Below, piece after piece: positions 16,367-25,890 of a stretch of 62,632 nt of DNA. Source of the stretch: Candidatus Latescibacterota bacterium (lineage in GTDB: Bacteria > JAAXHH01); assembly GCA_022823465.1 (NCBI GenBank), contig JAJEHX010000044.1, positions 1 through 62,632 on the forward strand, read 5' to 3'. The notes under the pieces were generated by a model. The model was not told where the DNA came from, did not search any database, and saw only the letters and a list, made by a program, of their open reading frames with translations. Numbering within the stretch: position 1 is the first letter of the stretch; each line of letters starts with the position of its first letter. Position numbers and translations under genes: made by a program.

Positions 16367-18438
16367 TCGTGATACGTCCTCCGGAAGGTTCTCAAGTCCG
16401 CGGGCTCTCCAATAACAGTCAACAGGACGCCGGACCGGATTACAGTGTCGCCCCTGGGGACGATTACCTCGTCGAAATGGCGAATCCACACGATTCGGCA
16501 TCCTTCGGGTATATCTATTTCGGAGATGCGCATGCCAATCAGGCCGCTTGCGGGCGACTGCGGAAGGACCGGTACGGTAAGGTACCGATCATGACGCAGG
16601 AAGATATCGCGAAGGGCATGTTCATCGACCGCGGCGAGCCACACCTGGCCGAAGTGCTCGTCATCGGCCCGTTCCGCAATACGGGCCAGCATGCGCAGAT
16701 GCAAAGCGGGGTTCTCCGCCGGGCTGACCAGAAAGAAAAAGGCGTGAATCTCGTCTGAACTCAGCGTGCCGGTCACGGGATTTCGATAATCCACCCGTAC
16801 TCCTTCGAAAGTACGGACGAGTACCAGTTCCGGCAGGGCGAGATCCGGCATTCGAAAATGACGGAGCATCACGCCTTTTGCCACGGGAGTCCCCCCTTCG
16901 CGGGATCCCTCCTTGAAACGGTCGGCAATATCACTGTCTGAAAGCGCTATACGGGTCGATATCCTCTCGGCCGCACCGGCGGCAACCCGTTCGAATTCGA
17001 CTTCCTGCTCCAGATCGATGGTCTGACATCGCGTGATCATGTCTTCGAAGGGATCTTCGTCCCGCAGCCCCTTCTCCTTCAGAATCCCACGCAGCTCCTG
17101 ATCCAGCCCCTGGTGCCGCAACCGGCCTAGCCGCTCGAAGATGTGGTAGATCGCGCCGTTGCGGTCGGCCTTGAATCGTGCATAGTAGAAATACCACAGG
17201 GTCCCGGCGACGATGAACCCTGCAATGAACAAAATGGCGGGCCAGCCCATCTGCCAGATCACGAAGAAGGGCAGGACCATACCTGCGATCTGCATCCAGG
17301 GGTACCAGGGCGAGCGGTAGCCCGGATCGTACTCGATGATCCTGCTTTCCCGCATGACGACGACCGCGAGGCACACAAGAGCGAAGACGACCAGTTGAAA
17401 GGCGCTCGCCAACTTGGCAATGCCCAAGGGATCCAATACCAACAGGATGACGAGGATGCTGCCCACGGTAAGCAGCAGCGAGACGATGGGCACGCCCTGG
17501 GTTGTTATGTGGCTGATTCCGGCGGGCAGCAGCTGGTCCCGGCTCATCGCCAGGGGATACCGGGAAGCGCTCAGGATGCCCGCGTTCGCCACGGAGACGA
17601 AGGCGAGCAGGGCCGCTACCGAGAGAAGCAGGCTTCCCCACCAGCCGTACAGGATTCCGGCCGCCGTCGCCGCCGGCGTGAGGTCGCCCGAAAGGCGTTC
17701 GATGGGAATGACGCCCACCATTACCGCCGTGCCTAGTCCGTATACCAGGACGGCGGTGGCCAGAGACAGGAACACGCCCCGGGGAAGGATCTTCTCCGGT
17801 TTTTCGATTTCTTCCGAAAGGCTTGCGACCTTGGTCACGCCCACGTAGCTGATGTAGACCAGTCCGGCCGTCCCCATGAGCGTCGTGAACTCGACGTCGA
17901 AGAGGCCCTCGAAGACCGCGGGGGACAGTTCGGGTACTCCGCCGCCGATAAAACCGGCCAGGAGTAGGAGCAGGGCCATCACCAGGTAGATCTGCAGGCG
18001 GCCGCTCTTCCTCGCGCCGAAATAGTTCACCGCGCCGAGACTCGCCGCAAGCGTCAGGGCCACGGGTGTCTGCGGAAGCCCCGGAAAGAAAAGGGAGATA
18101 TAGGCGCCCATACCCACAAGGGCGAAGGTGACCTTGAGGATAAGCGCCAGCCAGGTCCCGATTCCCGTTATCAGTCCGGCGTACGGCCCCAGGGACCGGT
18201 CGACGAAGTAATATACCCCGCCCGCGCGCGGCATAGCCGTTGCGAGTTCCACGATGCACAGCATGGCCGGAATGAGGGGGAGGGTCGCAAGGAGATAGGC
18301 AAGTACGAGAGACGAACCCACTTCCATTGCAGCCAGGCCGGGCAGAAGGAAGAACCCCGCGCTCAACGTCGTGCCCGTCGCGACGGCGTAAACTTCGAAG
18401 AACCGCAGTTCCTTCTTCAGGCGCTGTGTTCTGGCCAT
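16363..18438 (-). CDS. APC-superfamily amino-acid permease with C-terminal PTS EIIA-like and RCK_C (TrkA_C) domains
   Basis: The 691-residue inner-membrane protein has about twelve hydrophobic segments over residues 1-425. They carry APC features (ATGTTLSAGFFLLPG, then PRAGGVYYFVDRSLGPYAGL). A cytosolic part follows: residues about 520-620 contain a stretch like PTS EIIA-2 domains (HAFFFLVSPAENPALHLRML), and the last 70 residues match RCK_C/TrkA_C (GMRISEIDIPEGCRIVWIRH, then VIRSGVLLTVIG). RCK_C domains bind small ligands such as nucleotides and gate transport. The substrate is probably an amino acid or another organic cation or anion. No pairing with other PTS genes is seen. Confidence 0.85.
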   Translation of the reverse strand: MARTQRLKKELRFFEVYAVATGTTLSAGFFLLPGLAAMEVGSSLVLAYLLATLPLIPAMLCIVELATAMPRAGGVYYFVDRSLGPYAGLITGIGTWLALILKVTFALVGMGAYISLFFPGLPQTPVALTLAASLGAVNYFGARKSGRLQIYLVMALLLLLAGFIGGGVPELSPAVFEGLFDVEFTTLMGTAGLVYISYVGVTKVASLSEEIEKPEKILPRGVFLSLATAVLVYGLGTAVMVGVIPIERLSGDLTPAATAAGILYGWWGSLLLSVAALLAFVSVANAGILSASRYPLAMSRDQLLPAGISHITTQGVPIVSLLLTVGSILVILLVLDPLGIAKLASAFQLVVFALVCLAVVVMRESRIIEYDPGYRSPWYPWMQIAGMVLPFFVIWQMGWPAILFIAGFIVAGTLWYFYYARFKADRNGAIYHIFERLGRLRHQGLDQELRGILKEKGLRDEDPFEDMITRCQTIDLEQEVEFERVAAGAAERISTRIALSDSDIADRFKEGSREGGTPVAKGVMLRHFRMPDLALPELVLVRTFEGVRVDYRNPVTGTLSSDEIHAFFFLVSPAENPALHLRMLARIAERADDEHFGQVWLAAVDEHALRDIFLRHDRYLTVPVLPQSPASGLIGMRISEIDIPEGCRIVWIRHFDEVIVPRGDTVIRSGVLLTVIGEPADLRTFRRTYHD

Positions 18439-18464
18439 GGCGGTGTCATTTTGGCGGGGTCATT

Positions 18465-18791
18465 TTATTGTAAGGGAGAAAAGGGAACCGGGGCGAGGAT
18501 CCGGTTGGCCACATCGGCGACCAGCGGACCGTTCGTTTCGCTGTCGGCCTTTGCCTTGATCCAGGCGGGATCGGCCATGAACGCCGCCCAGGCCCGGTCC
18601 CGGTGGTTCGCGTCTTCGAAGGCCAGCAGGTAGGTGAGCTCATGATTGCTCGGACCCACCGCGGTCTGCCAGAATCCCACCAGTTTCATGCCGTGTTTCT
18701 CGAAGAGGGGCACGGCGTGGTTGGTGAAACGGTTCAGGATATCCGGTACGCGGCCGGGCATGATTTTGTAGATGCGTTCTTCATAGATCAT
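18465..18791 (-). CDS. NIPSNAP family protein
   Basis: The product is 108 residues from ATG 18791, preceded by AGGAGA. It has the ferredoxin-like NIPSNAP pattern: MIYEERIYKIMPGRVPDILN at the start, HGMKLVGFWQTAVGPSNHEL in the middle and YLLAFEDANHRDRAWAAFMA near residue 70. Bacterial NIPSNAP proteins are small dimers of uncertain role, often beside catabolic enzymes. It follows the class V aminotransferase on the same strand by 77 bases and may share its transcript. Confidence 0.9.
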   Translation of the reverse strand: MIYEERIYKIMPGRVPDILNRFTNHAVPLFEKHGMKLVGFWQTAVGPSNHELTYLLAFEDANHRDRAWAAFMADPAWIKAKADSETNGPLVADVANRILAPVPFSPLQ

Positions 18792-18821
18792 TTCGGTTTC
18801 TCCTGAAGTCAGTTCGTTGGG

Positions 18822-18852
18822 GCCGATCCGCTGGGATGCCGATCCGTTGGGA
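18822..18852. repeat. Two copies of a 15-bp unit at a 16-bp period
   Basis: GCCGATCCGCTGGGA at 18822-18836 recurs as GCCGATCCGTTGGGA at 18838-18852, in the gap between the NIPSNAP gene and the aminotransferase gene. Confidence 0.85.
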
Positions 18853-18868
18853 GTCAGTCCTCTTGAGA

Positions 18869-20014
18869 TCAATCCAGGCCGGCCAGGCACGCGCCGCGCG
18901 CGACGTCGAAACCCTGCCGGCGCAAATACTGCTCCAGGCCCACGAGAAAGGGCGTCACCGCCTCCAGATTGGCGTTGTGCGCCATGTGGCCCACGCGTAT
19001 GGACCGGTTGACGTAATCGCCCAGGCCCAGGCCGACGTGCATACCGTATTCGGCCTTCATGAAATCTGAAAAAGCGACGGGCTTGAAGTGATCCTCCGAC
19101 AGGATGACCGTCATGTTGACGCAGGCGGCCCGCTCCTCGGCCATGACAGTCAATCCCATCGCCCGGACGCCTTCACGCACCACGCGGGCCACCCTGCGGT
19201 GGCGGGTCCAGGTGGCTTCCAGCCCTTCCTCCAGGATGGCGGCCGTACTCTTCTCCAAAGCGACGAAGTTGTTGACGGGCATGGTGCCGGGATGGGGATG
19301 GACGTCAGCCTGGGTCTCGGCGAAGTGACGCAGATTCTGCAGGTCGGCCATGAATCCGCGGGGCTCGCGCCGGTCTTTCATGACGTCCCAGGCCCGGTCG
19401 CTCACGGCCACCAGGGCCAGGCCGGGCGGCGCACCCAGGGCCTTCTGAGAGGCGCACACCGTAACGTCGATGTCCCACGCATCCATCAGGTACTGCTCGC
19501 CGCCCAGGGACGCGATCGAATCCACCAGGACGAGCAGGCCATGTTCCCGGGCGGCGGCGGCCAGTTCATGCACCGGGTTGGCCACCCCGGTCGACGTCTC
19601 CCCGTGTACCACGAAGACCGCCTTCAGACCGGGGTTTTCGGCGGCAGCCTCGTGTATGTCCGATGCTTCGAATGGGACGCCCCAGGGTTTCTTCAACACC
19701 ACCGAATCCAGTCCGAAAGCCCTGGCGAGATCGTCCAGCCGGCGGCCGAACAGGCCGTTATCGAGCGTCAGGATCCGGTCGCCGGGATTGAACAGGCTGT
19801 TCATGACCACGTCGTTGCCGGTATGACCCGATCCCACGAGCACGAAGACCTCGCCTTCCGTCCCGATCACGCGCTGGAGATTGGAAATGGTCTTCCGCCA
19901 GATCTCCACCCAGCGGTCGCCGTAGTGGGCGGTGAGCGGATCGCTCATATGGGCCAGCACGTCGGGACTGACTTCGATGGGCCCGGGGATCATAAGACGG
20001 TAGTGTTTACGCAT
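18869..20014 (-). CDS. Class V aminotransferase (alanine-glyoxylate / serine-pyruvate aminotransferase-like)
   Basis: The 381-residue PLP enzyme opens with the family phrase YRLMIPGPIEVSPDV and continues with VLVGSGHTGNDVVMNSL. The Schiff-base lysine is in VCASQKALGAPPG, and the C-terminus includes VGHMAHNANLEAVTPFLVGL. The family moves the amino group between alanine or serine and glyoxylate or other 2-oxo acids in the cytosol. No signal peptide is present. It leads a short transcript with the NIPSNAP gene. The exact donor and acceptor cannot be set from sequence; some homologues act on purine-catabolism ureidoglycine. Confidence 0.92.
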   Translation of the reverse strand: MRKHYRLMIPGPIEVSPDVLAHMSDPLTAHYGDRWVEIWRKTISNLQRVIGTEGEVFVLVGSGHTGNDVVMNSLFNPGDRILTLDNGLFGRRLDDLARAFGLDSVVLKKPWGVPFEASDIHEAAAENPGLKAVFVVHGETSTGVANPVHELAAAAREHGLLVLVDSIASLGGEQYLMDAWDIDVTVCASQKALGAPPGLALVAVSDRAWDVMKDRREPRGFMADLQNLRHFAETQADVHPHPGTMPVNNFVALEKSTAAILEEGLEATWTRHRRVARVVREGVRAMGLTVMAEERAACVNMTVILSEDHFKPVAFSDFMKAEYGMHVGLGLGDYVNRSIRVGHMAHNANLEAVTPFLVGLEQYLRRQGFDVARGACLAGLD

Positions 20015-20238
20015 GGAGGGTACCTGTCGATGGGTCTTGCGAGTGAGTTGAATCCGTTACAACGCATGCCGGACGGCCCGGCCTGCGCACTGGCCCGCGC
20101 AGTGTCCTGCGCGCTCGAAACATCGTTCGAATATACGGGGACGGCGCGGGTGGATCAACAGAGAAAAACTGAAGACAGGACGGCGGGACGACGTATCTAT
20201 ATCGTGGCTTTTCTTCCGGCATAAAGGACATATAGCTC

Positions 20239-20267
20239 TTGACTTGACCGAGAGCACCGTCTTTATT
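20239..20267 (+). promoter_or_regulatory. Promoter upstream of gamma-glutamyltransferase, in the 449-bp divergent gap
   Basis: TTGACT (20239-20244), a 17-bp spacer and TTTATT (20262-20267) lie about 195 bp before ATG 20464, implying a long 5' leader. The gap 20015-20463 otherwise holds a direct GTATCGA repeat near 20416-20432 and GC-rich imperfect repeats around 20080-20110 and 20285-20335. I see no gene in it. Confidence 0.5.
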
Positions 20268-20463
20268 GATTGTGCCGGTCCGTGTGTCGGTAGTCGGCAG
20301 TTGCCCGCGCGCAGGACACGTCGAGGACAGTGGCGCGGAAGCATGGTACCTATAGTTATGTAATGCGGGTGCGGGCCGTACCGAAATTCGCGCATGATAC
20401 TTTAATCTTCCCGGTGTATCGATTGTATCGACGTCGGTACGGGAAAATGACAGGAATTATTAA

Positions 20464-22236
20464 ATGATGCATCGTTTCAGGATTCTGATCGCGGTATGCG
20501 GCCTGGTCATCTCGTCCATTGCGGTTCACGAAGCGAATGCGGCGTCCCGCAAGCCGGCAGTCGGCAAGAAAGGCATGGCGGTGGCCGTGGAACCCCTGGC
20601 CACGCAGGTTGCCGCGGACATCCTGAAAAAAGGCGGCAACGCCGTCGACGCCGCCGTGGGGCTGGGACTTGCCCTGGCGGTGACCCATCCCTCCGCCGGC
20701 AACATCGGCGGCGGCGGGTTCATGGTCATACGACTGGCCGACGGAACGGCCGTGGCCATCGATTACCGCGAGAAAGCGCCGGGCAAGGCCCATGCCCGGA
20801 TGTATCTGGACGAAGACGGGAACCGGGCCGTGAACCCGGCCATTTCCTTCACGCGCTCGGACGGTTCGACCTTTCATCCCAACACAAACCGTATTCATCA
20901 CCTGGCGATCGGCGTCCCGGGCACCCCGGCCGGATTCGCGCTGGCCCTGGAGAAATACGGTACCATGAGCATGGCGGAAGTCGCTCAGTACGCCATCGAT
21001 CTCGCCGAGAACGGCTTCATCCTCACCGAACGGATCGCCCGGGGCCTGAACGGCCGCAGGGCGATTTTCTCCCAGATACCCGCCAGCAAAAAGGCCATGA
21101 TGCGGGCGGATGGGGAGGACTGGCAGGAAGGCGACCGGTGGATACAGAAGGACCTGGCGGAGACCCTGAAGCGTATCGCCCGGGACGGCCATGACGGGTT
21201 CTACAAGGGCAAGACCGCCGAATTGATCGAAAAGGACATGAAGGCGGGGGGCGGCATGATCGACCGCGCCGACCTGGCGAACTACCGCGCGGTCATACGC
21301 GAGCCCGTCCGCAACGTCTACCGGGGAATCTACGAGACGATCTCCATGCCGCCGCCGAGTTCGGGCGGCATCACCATGGCCATGATGCTCAACATACTCG
21401 AGGGTTACGACCTGGGTCGAATGGGACACAATTCATCCAGTACCATTCACGTGATGGCCGAGGCCATGCGCCTCGCGTACGCCGACCGGGCCCGGTATCT
21501 CGGCGACGCGGATTTCGTGGAAATCCCAGGCCATCTCACCTCAAAGGACTACGCGGCCGCCCAGCGGTCGAAAGTCGACCCCTTCTTCGCTACGCCGAGC
21601 GAAGAGGTGGGGCCGGAGCTTACGCTGGCCACGGAGCCGGACGAAACAACGCACTATTCCGTGGTCGATCAGTGGGGAAACGCCGTTTCGAACACCTACA
21701 CGCTGGAAGGCGGGTACGGCTCCCACATCGTGATCGCGGGCACCGGCATGTTGACCAACAACGAGATGGGCGACTTCAATCCGGATCCGGGGATCACCCG
21801 GTCCACCGGCCAGATCGGCACGCCGCCCAATCTCATTGAACCGAACAAGCGCATGTTAAGCTCTATGTCCCCGACCATCGTCACGCGGAACGGCGAACTG
21901 TACCTGGTGGTGGGCAGCCCGGGGGGACGCACGATCATCAATACGACCATGCAGTTGATCCTGAATGTCATCGACCATGGCATGAATATGCAGGAAGCGG
22001 TAAACGCGCCGCGCCTCCATCACCAGTGGTTTCCGGACCGCCTCCGCATCGAAGGCGGGGTGGGACGGGAGGTACTGGACGCCTTGAAGGCGATGGGGCA
22101 TGACATCAGCAGCCGGGGTTTCGGGGGCGGGTCCTACCGCCAGGGGGACGGCCACAGCATCATGGTGGACCCCGACACCGGCTACCGTCTGGGGGCACCG
22201 GATCCCCGGATCGAGGGCGCTGCATACGGTCATTAG
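20464..22236 (+). CDS. ggt: Gamma-glutamyltransferase (secreted, self-processing Ntn hydrolase)
   Basis: The 590-residue precursor has a Sec signal (about residues 1-26, ending in an ANA-A type cleavage site). The fold begins at GMAVAVEPLATQVAADILKK. Family signatures are GGNAVDAAVGLGLALAVTHP, SAGNIGGGGFMV, the autocleavage threonine in DETTHYSVVDQWGNAVSNTY (about residue 395), and TNNEMGDFNPDPG. The enzyme transfers or hydrolyses gamma-glutamyl groups, for example from glutathione, in the periplasm. It lies directly upstream of a D-cysteine desulfhydrase-like enzyme, a context suited to recovery of sulfur or nitrogen from glutathione conjugates (inference). Confidence 0.95.
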   Translation: MMHRFRILIAVCGLVISSIAVHEANAASRKPAVGKKGMAVAVEPLATQVAADILKKGGNAVDAAVGLGLALAVTHPSAGNIGGGGFMVIRLADGTAVAIDYREKAPGKAHARMYLDEDGNRAVNPAISFTRSDGSTFHPNTNRIHHLAIGVPGTPAGFALALEKYGTMSMAEVAQYAIDLAENGFILTERIARGLNGRRAIFSQIPASKKAMMRADGEDWQEGDRWIQKDLAETLKRIARDGHDGFYKGKTAELIEKDMKAGGGMIDRADLANYRAVIREPVRNVYRGIYETISMPPPSSGGITMAMMLNILEGYDLGRMGHNSSSTIHVMAEAMRLAYADRARYLGDADFVEIPGHLTSKDYAAAQRSKVDPFFATPSEEVGPELTLATEPDETTHYSVVDQWGNAVSNTYTLEGGYGSHIVIAGTGMLTNNEMGDFNPDPGITRSTGQIGTPPNLIEPNKRMLSSMSPTIVTRNGELYLVVGSPGGRTIINTTMQLILNVIDHGMNMQEAVNAPRLHHQWFPDRLRIEGGVGREVLDALKAMGHDISSRGFGGGSYRQGDGHSIMVDPDTGYRLGAPDPRIEGAAYGH

Positions 22237-22296
22237 GCGAACGCGCCGGATGATTCCCGCGGGGAACCCGGCCTCTCGCCTGGTGGAGCAGCCATA

Positions 22297-23316
22297 TTGA
22301 AGTTGTACGACCGTGACGCCGCGCAGGAACTGCGTCACCTCCTGGGCAGGTTCACCCGAGCGCCGGTGGCCCACCTGCCCACGCCGCTACAGGACTGTCC
22401 TCGCCTCGGGAAGGCCCTCGGGGGCCCCCGTATCCTCATCAAACGCGACGACATGACCGGGCTGGCCATGGGCGGAAACAAGGCCCGCCAGTTCACCTAC
22501 TCGCTGGGCCCCGCCCTGGAAAACGGGTGCGACTACCTGGTCCACGGCTCCGATTCCCAGTCCAACCAGTCCGCGCAGACCGCCGCCGCCGCCGCACGGC
22601 TCGGCATGAAGTCCGTCGTGGTCATCCCGCGGGACCACCGATCCTACCCCGTTTCCGGCAACCTGCTGCTCAACCACCTCATGGCGGACCAGATCAAGTA
22701 CGTCTTTCCCCTGACCGTGAAGGACGAGCTGAAAAAGCAGGTCGAGGAACTGGAAACGAAGGGATCGAAGCCATACGACACGAGCAGTGACGGCGCGATC
22801 CTGCGCGCCGTGGCCTACGTGGACGCCGTCCTCGAGCTTTGCGAACAACTGGCGCAGCGGGGCGTCACGCCAAGGGCCATCTATACGAGTTCCATGACCT
22901 ATACCATCGTCGGGCTGGTGGTCGGACTGCGCGCCGTCTCCGCCTGCTTCAAGGCCGTCGGGCTGAACTACTGGGTGGGGGACGACCGGGAGATGCAGGA
23001 ACGTCTCGCGCCCGTGGCCAACGAATGCGCCTCGGTCATCGGACTCAGACACACTTTCACACCGGACGATTTCGATGTGACGTGCGATTTCGCGAAACCG
23101 GATTTCGGCGAACCGTCGCGCACCAGCCTCGAAACCATGCGCCTGGTGGCGCAGACCGAGGGCATCGTACTCGACCCGGTATACACGGCCAAGGCCATGG
23201 ACGGCCTGGCCGGTCACATCAGGGAAGGGCGATTCCAGGAAGAGGATGCCATCGTCTTCCTGCACACAGGAGGAACGCCCGCCATATTCGCCTATGGAGA
23301 CGAGCTCTTCGGTTGA
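22297..23316 (+). CDS. D-cysteine desulfhydrase / ACC deaminase family PLP enzyme
   Basis: The product is 339 residues with a probable TTG start at 22297, preceded by GGTGGAG. Features are FTRAPVAHLPTPLQDCPRLG at the N-terminus, the PLP lysine in GNKARQFTYSLG, GSDSQSNQSAQTAAAAARLG, and HTGGTPAIFAYG near the end. All are typical of the DcyD/ACC deaminase family of fold II PLP enzymes. It may eliminate sulfide from D-cysteine or deaminate a related amino acid. It follows ggt by 60 bases on the same strand and is 47 bases before the tailed acetamidase homologue. Confidence 0.9.
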   Translation: MKLYDRDAAQELRHLLGRFTRAPVAHLPTPLQDCPRLGKALGGPRILIKRDDMTGLAMGGNKARQFTYSLGPALENGCDYLVHGSDSQSNQSAQTAAAAARLGMKSVVVIPRDHRSYPVSGNLLLNHLMADQIKYVFPLTVKDELKKQVEELETKGSKPYDTSSDGAILRAVAYVDAVLELCEQLAQRGVTPRAIYTSSMTYTIVGLVVGLRAVSACFKAVGLNYWVGDDREMQERLAPVANECASVIGLRHTFTPDDFDVTCDFAKPDFGEPSRTSLETMRLVAQTEGIVLDPVYTAKAMDGLAGHIREGRFQEEDAIVFLHTGGTPAIFAYGDELFG

Positions 23317-23363
23317 GCCGCTCCGGTGGAATTCACCAACCCAACAAGAGAGGTAATGTTATT

Positions 23364-25289
23364 TTGTTTCGCAGATCATCCAGGACGGCCAGATCGTCCA
23401 AGACGGAGAACACGGGTCTGACGCGGCGGGTAGCCAGGGACCGGGTCGAGCAGGTTTTCAGCCCGAACGTCTCCCCCGCCATAACCGTCAGCCGCGGCGA
23501 GACCATCGTCGTGGAAACGCAGGACTGCTATCGGGGTCTTCTCGCGGCAGAAAAGGAAGCGGATCAGGACGGCGAACGGTCCGGCGATATACCGGTAACC
23601 GGTCCCATCTACGTGGAAGACGCCCATATCGGCGATGTACTGTCGATACAGGTAAAAGAGATCAAGACGGCCGGTACCGGGGTGTTCGCCGTGCGTCCTG
23701 AAACGGGCGTGCCGGGGCAGGATATCCAGAAGCCGGAGGTGCGCGTCCTTGAAGTCGCCGAAAACCACGTACAACTGGACGAAAGGCTTAAATTGCCGCT
23801 GCACCCGGTGATCGGGAACATCGGCGTGGCCGCGAAGCACGGTGAAATCGATACCGTCTATCCGGGCAGGCACGGCGGAAACATGGACACCCTGGAAATC
23901 ACGACCGGGTCCCGTGTCTTTCTCCCCGTTCAGGTCAACGGCGCCCTGCTGTCCCTGGGAGATGTCAAGGCCTGCGTGGGCGATGGCCAGATCGCCGGTT
24001 CCGGCGTGGAAGTCGAGGCGGAGGTCACCCTGCGGGTGGACACGCTGCCGGGCGGCCGGTTTTCCTGGCCCCGGGTCGAATCGAAGGGCGAGTGGATCAC
24101 CATCACGTCCGCGTCCACGGTCGATCAGGCGGCGCGCCTGGCGATCACGGAGATGGTAAAGTGGATTACGCAGGACAAGGGACTCGACTTCGATACGGCC
24201 TACGCGCTGGTGAGCCTGGGAGGCAGTCTCCGCGTCAGCCAGTGGGGGAATCCGCTGGTCACCGTGCGCATGGTCTTCCCCAAGCGGCTGGTCAACAAGC
24301 TCAAGTCGGTGCCGACCGCTTCCGGCCGGCTCAACTACCGTTCCCTTCCCCCTGCGGCCAACGGCGGCGCGGGCGGCGAAACAGCGGAAGGCGAAGCGGA
24401 ACAGCCCGCTTCCCGGTCATCCCGCAGATCCGGCTCAGGCCGTTCGCAACGCGCTTCGGGACGGTCTCGCCAGTCCGGCGGCCGGCGCGGCACGCGACAG
24501 AAGTCGAATGGCGCCTCTGCTTCCGCGAACGCCGAAACCAACCAGCAGGAAGCAATTGAACAACAGGATGCGGCCAGCCGGCAGGAGGCAGCCACGGTGA
24601 GCGCCGATGAAAAGACCGACCGGCAGGACGCCACCGCCGAGCAGGCCGATGAAAAGACCAGCCGGCAAGACGCTACCGCGGTGAACGCAGATGAAAAGAC
24701 CGGCCAGCAGGAGGCAGCCACGGTGGACGCCGGTGACAAGACCGACCGGCAGGACGCCACCGCCGAGCAGACCGACGAAAGGACCAGCCAGGCAGCCGTT
24801 AAGGGCAACGGTCACGAAGACAAGCCACGCCGAACCCGCCGGACTGGCAGAACCGGCAGAAGAAAGAGTCCGGCCGCGAAAAAGGACGCGGCGCCTGAGC
24901 AGACGGATACTTCCGCCGTAGCGGCAGAAACCGCTCCCATGTCCAGCGACGAACCCGAAGCCGCAACCAGGCGGGCGCCGGCCAGCACTGATCGGGAAGA
25001 TGCCCAGGAACCTGCCGTTGCAACCAGGAAGAAAAAGGCCAAGGCCGTAGCCACACCTGATGCCAGTGACAAGCCTGAAGCCGAAGCCCGGCCTGCAGCC
25101 GGTGATAAGTCCGAAACCGTGACAGAACAGTCGAAGAGCCCGGCAGCAGGCAAGGCCCCTCGGAGTGAAGAGCCAAAGACCGGAGGCGGGGCCGTACAAA
25201 GAGAGACCGGACAGAAGGACGCCAAACAGGAAGGCGCCGACCGCAAACCCACCTACGGAAGAAGGCAGCGTACGGTACGCAGGGCATAG
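23364..25289 (+). CDS. Acetamidase/formamidase family protein, copy 2, with a ~310-residue disordered repeat tail
   Basis: The frame is open from 22839, but the part before 23364 is a shadow of the desulfhydrase gene. The best start is TTG 23364 with GAGAGG ten bases upstream, giving 641 residues. Residues about 20-325 are an FmdA-like domain (HPVIGNIGVAAKHGEIDTVY, GGNMDTLEITTG, LLSLGDVKACVGDGQIAGSG). From about residue 330 the protein becomes charged and low in complexity. Imperfect ~20-residue repeats (DEKTDRQDATAEQADEKTSR and variants) are followed by lysine/arginine-rich stretches (RRTRRTGRTGRRKSPAAKKD). Such a tail is foreign to this family and may bind nucleic acid, other proteins or envelope polymers. 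Confidence 0.85.
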   Translation: MFRRSSRTARSSKTENTGLTRRVARDRVEQVFSPNVSPAITVSRGETIVVETQDCYRGLLAAEKEADQDGERSGDIPVTGPIYVEDAHIGDVLSIQVKEIKTAGTGVFAVRPETGVPGQDIQKPEVRVLEVAENHVQLDERLKLPLHPVIGNIGVAAKHGEIDTVYPGRHGGNMDTLEITTGSRVFLPVQVNGALLSLGDVKACVGDGQIAGSGVEVEAEVTLRVDTLPGGRFSWPRVESKGEWITITSASTVDQAARLAITEMVKWITQDKGLDFDTAYALVSLGGSLRVSQWGNPLVTVRMVFPKRLVNKLKSVPTASGRLNYRSLPPAANGGAGGETAEGEAEQPASRSSRRSGSGRSQRASGRSRQSGGRRGTRQKSNGASASANAETNQQEAIEQQDAASRQEAATVSADEKTDRQDATAEQADEKTSRQDATAVNADEKTGQQEAATVDAGDKTDRQDATAEQTDERTSQAAVKGNGHEDKPRRTRRTGRTGRRKSPAAKKDAAPEQTDTSAVAAETAPMSSDEPEAATRRAPASTDREDAQEPAVATRKKKAKAVATPDASDKPEAEARPAAGDKSETVTEQSKSPAAGKAPRSEEPKTGGGAVQRETGQKDAKQEGADRKPTYGRRQRTVRRA

Positions 25290-25420
25290 CGGCCGCCCGA
25301 GAAGAGCCGGAAAGCCGGGAAGCGCACCGACCAGGTGCCCGGGAATGATGTACTGACTTGGCATCCTGCTAGCGGGATGCGGTATCCAGTCGGCGGGATG
25401 CGGGCGACGGGGCGCGCAAT

Positions 25421-25810
25421 TCAGCTTCCCTTCGACTCCACGTCGATCTCGTATTCGGCCTCAAACGCGGTGGTGAAGTCGAACACCTCGTCGAAGTCCT
25501 CGATGACGTCCTCTTCGGTCTTCCGCAGCAGTCCCTCGTTGACCAGGTTGAAGACGATATCGCCGAAGTGGCGGGTCTTCGTGATGTTCCATTCCTCGAA
25601 AACCAGTTTCGCCGCGATGCCGAACCGTTCGATGGCGAAATCACGGATGCCCAGAGAAAGTTCCTTCCCCGTGATGTGCCTGCGGACGGTAAGTTTCTCC
25701 ACCGTATACGAAACCGCGTCCATGACGAAGAGGTACGCCCGCCGGGGATAGCGGTCGTCGTTTTCCAGGACGCGGTCCAGTACTTCCTGTGGATCCTGTT
25801 CTTCCGGCAC
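25421..25810 (-). CDS. Minf_1886 family protein (uncharacterised)
   Basis: The product is 129 residues from GTG 25810, which has GGAGGG immediately upstream. The open frame reaches 25891, but this start gives the standard family length and beginning. The family pattern is clear: RYPRRAYLFVMDAVSYTVEKL, RHITGKELSLGIRDFAIERF, and FGDIVFNLVNEGLLRKTEED with a final DFTTAF. The family is conserved in PVC/FCB bacteria with no known biochemical role. It lies downstream of, and in the same direction as, a DUF6785 membrane protein. Confidence 0.85.
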   Translation of the reverse strand: MPEEQDPQEVLDRVLENDDRYPRRAYLFVMDAVSYTVEKLTVRRHITGKELSLGIRDFAIERFGIAAKLVFEEWNITKTRHFGDIVFNLVNEGLLRKTEEDVIEDFDEVFDFTTAFEAEYEIDVESKGS

Positions 25811-25890
25811 TTCACCCTCCAGGTACGATCTTCCGAAGTAAATCACGCCAACCCGGTCGCCGAGTCTGGACGGGATGGCCAACACGGCCA

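Noticed and set aside
22839-23363. Upstream extension of the tailed acetamidase frame
   Set aside because: The first 175 codons overlap the D-cysteine desulfhydrase gene in another frame and look like its shadow. A TTG with a ribosome site at 23364 is the better start.
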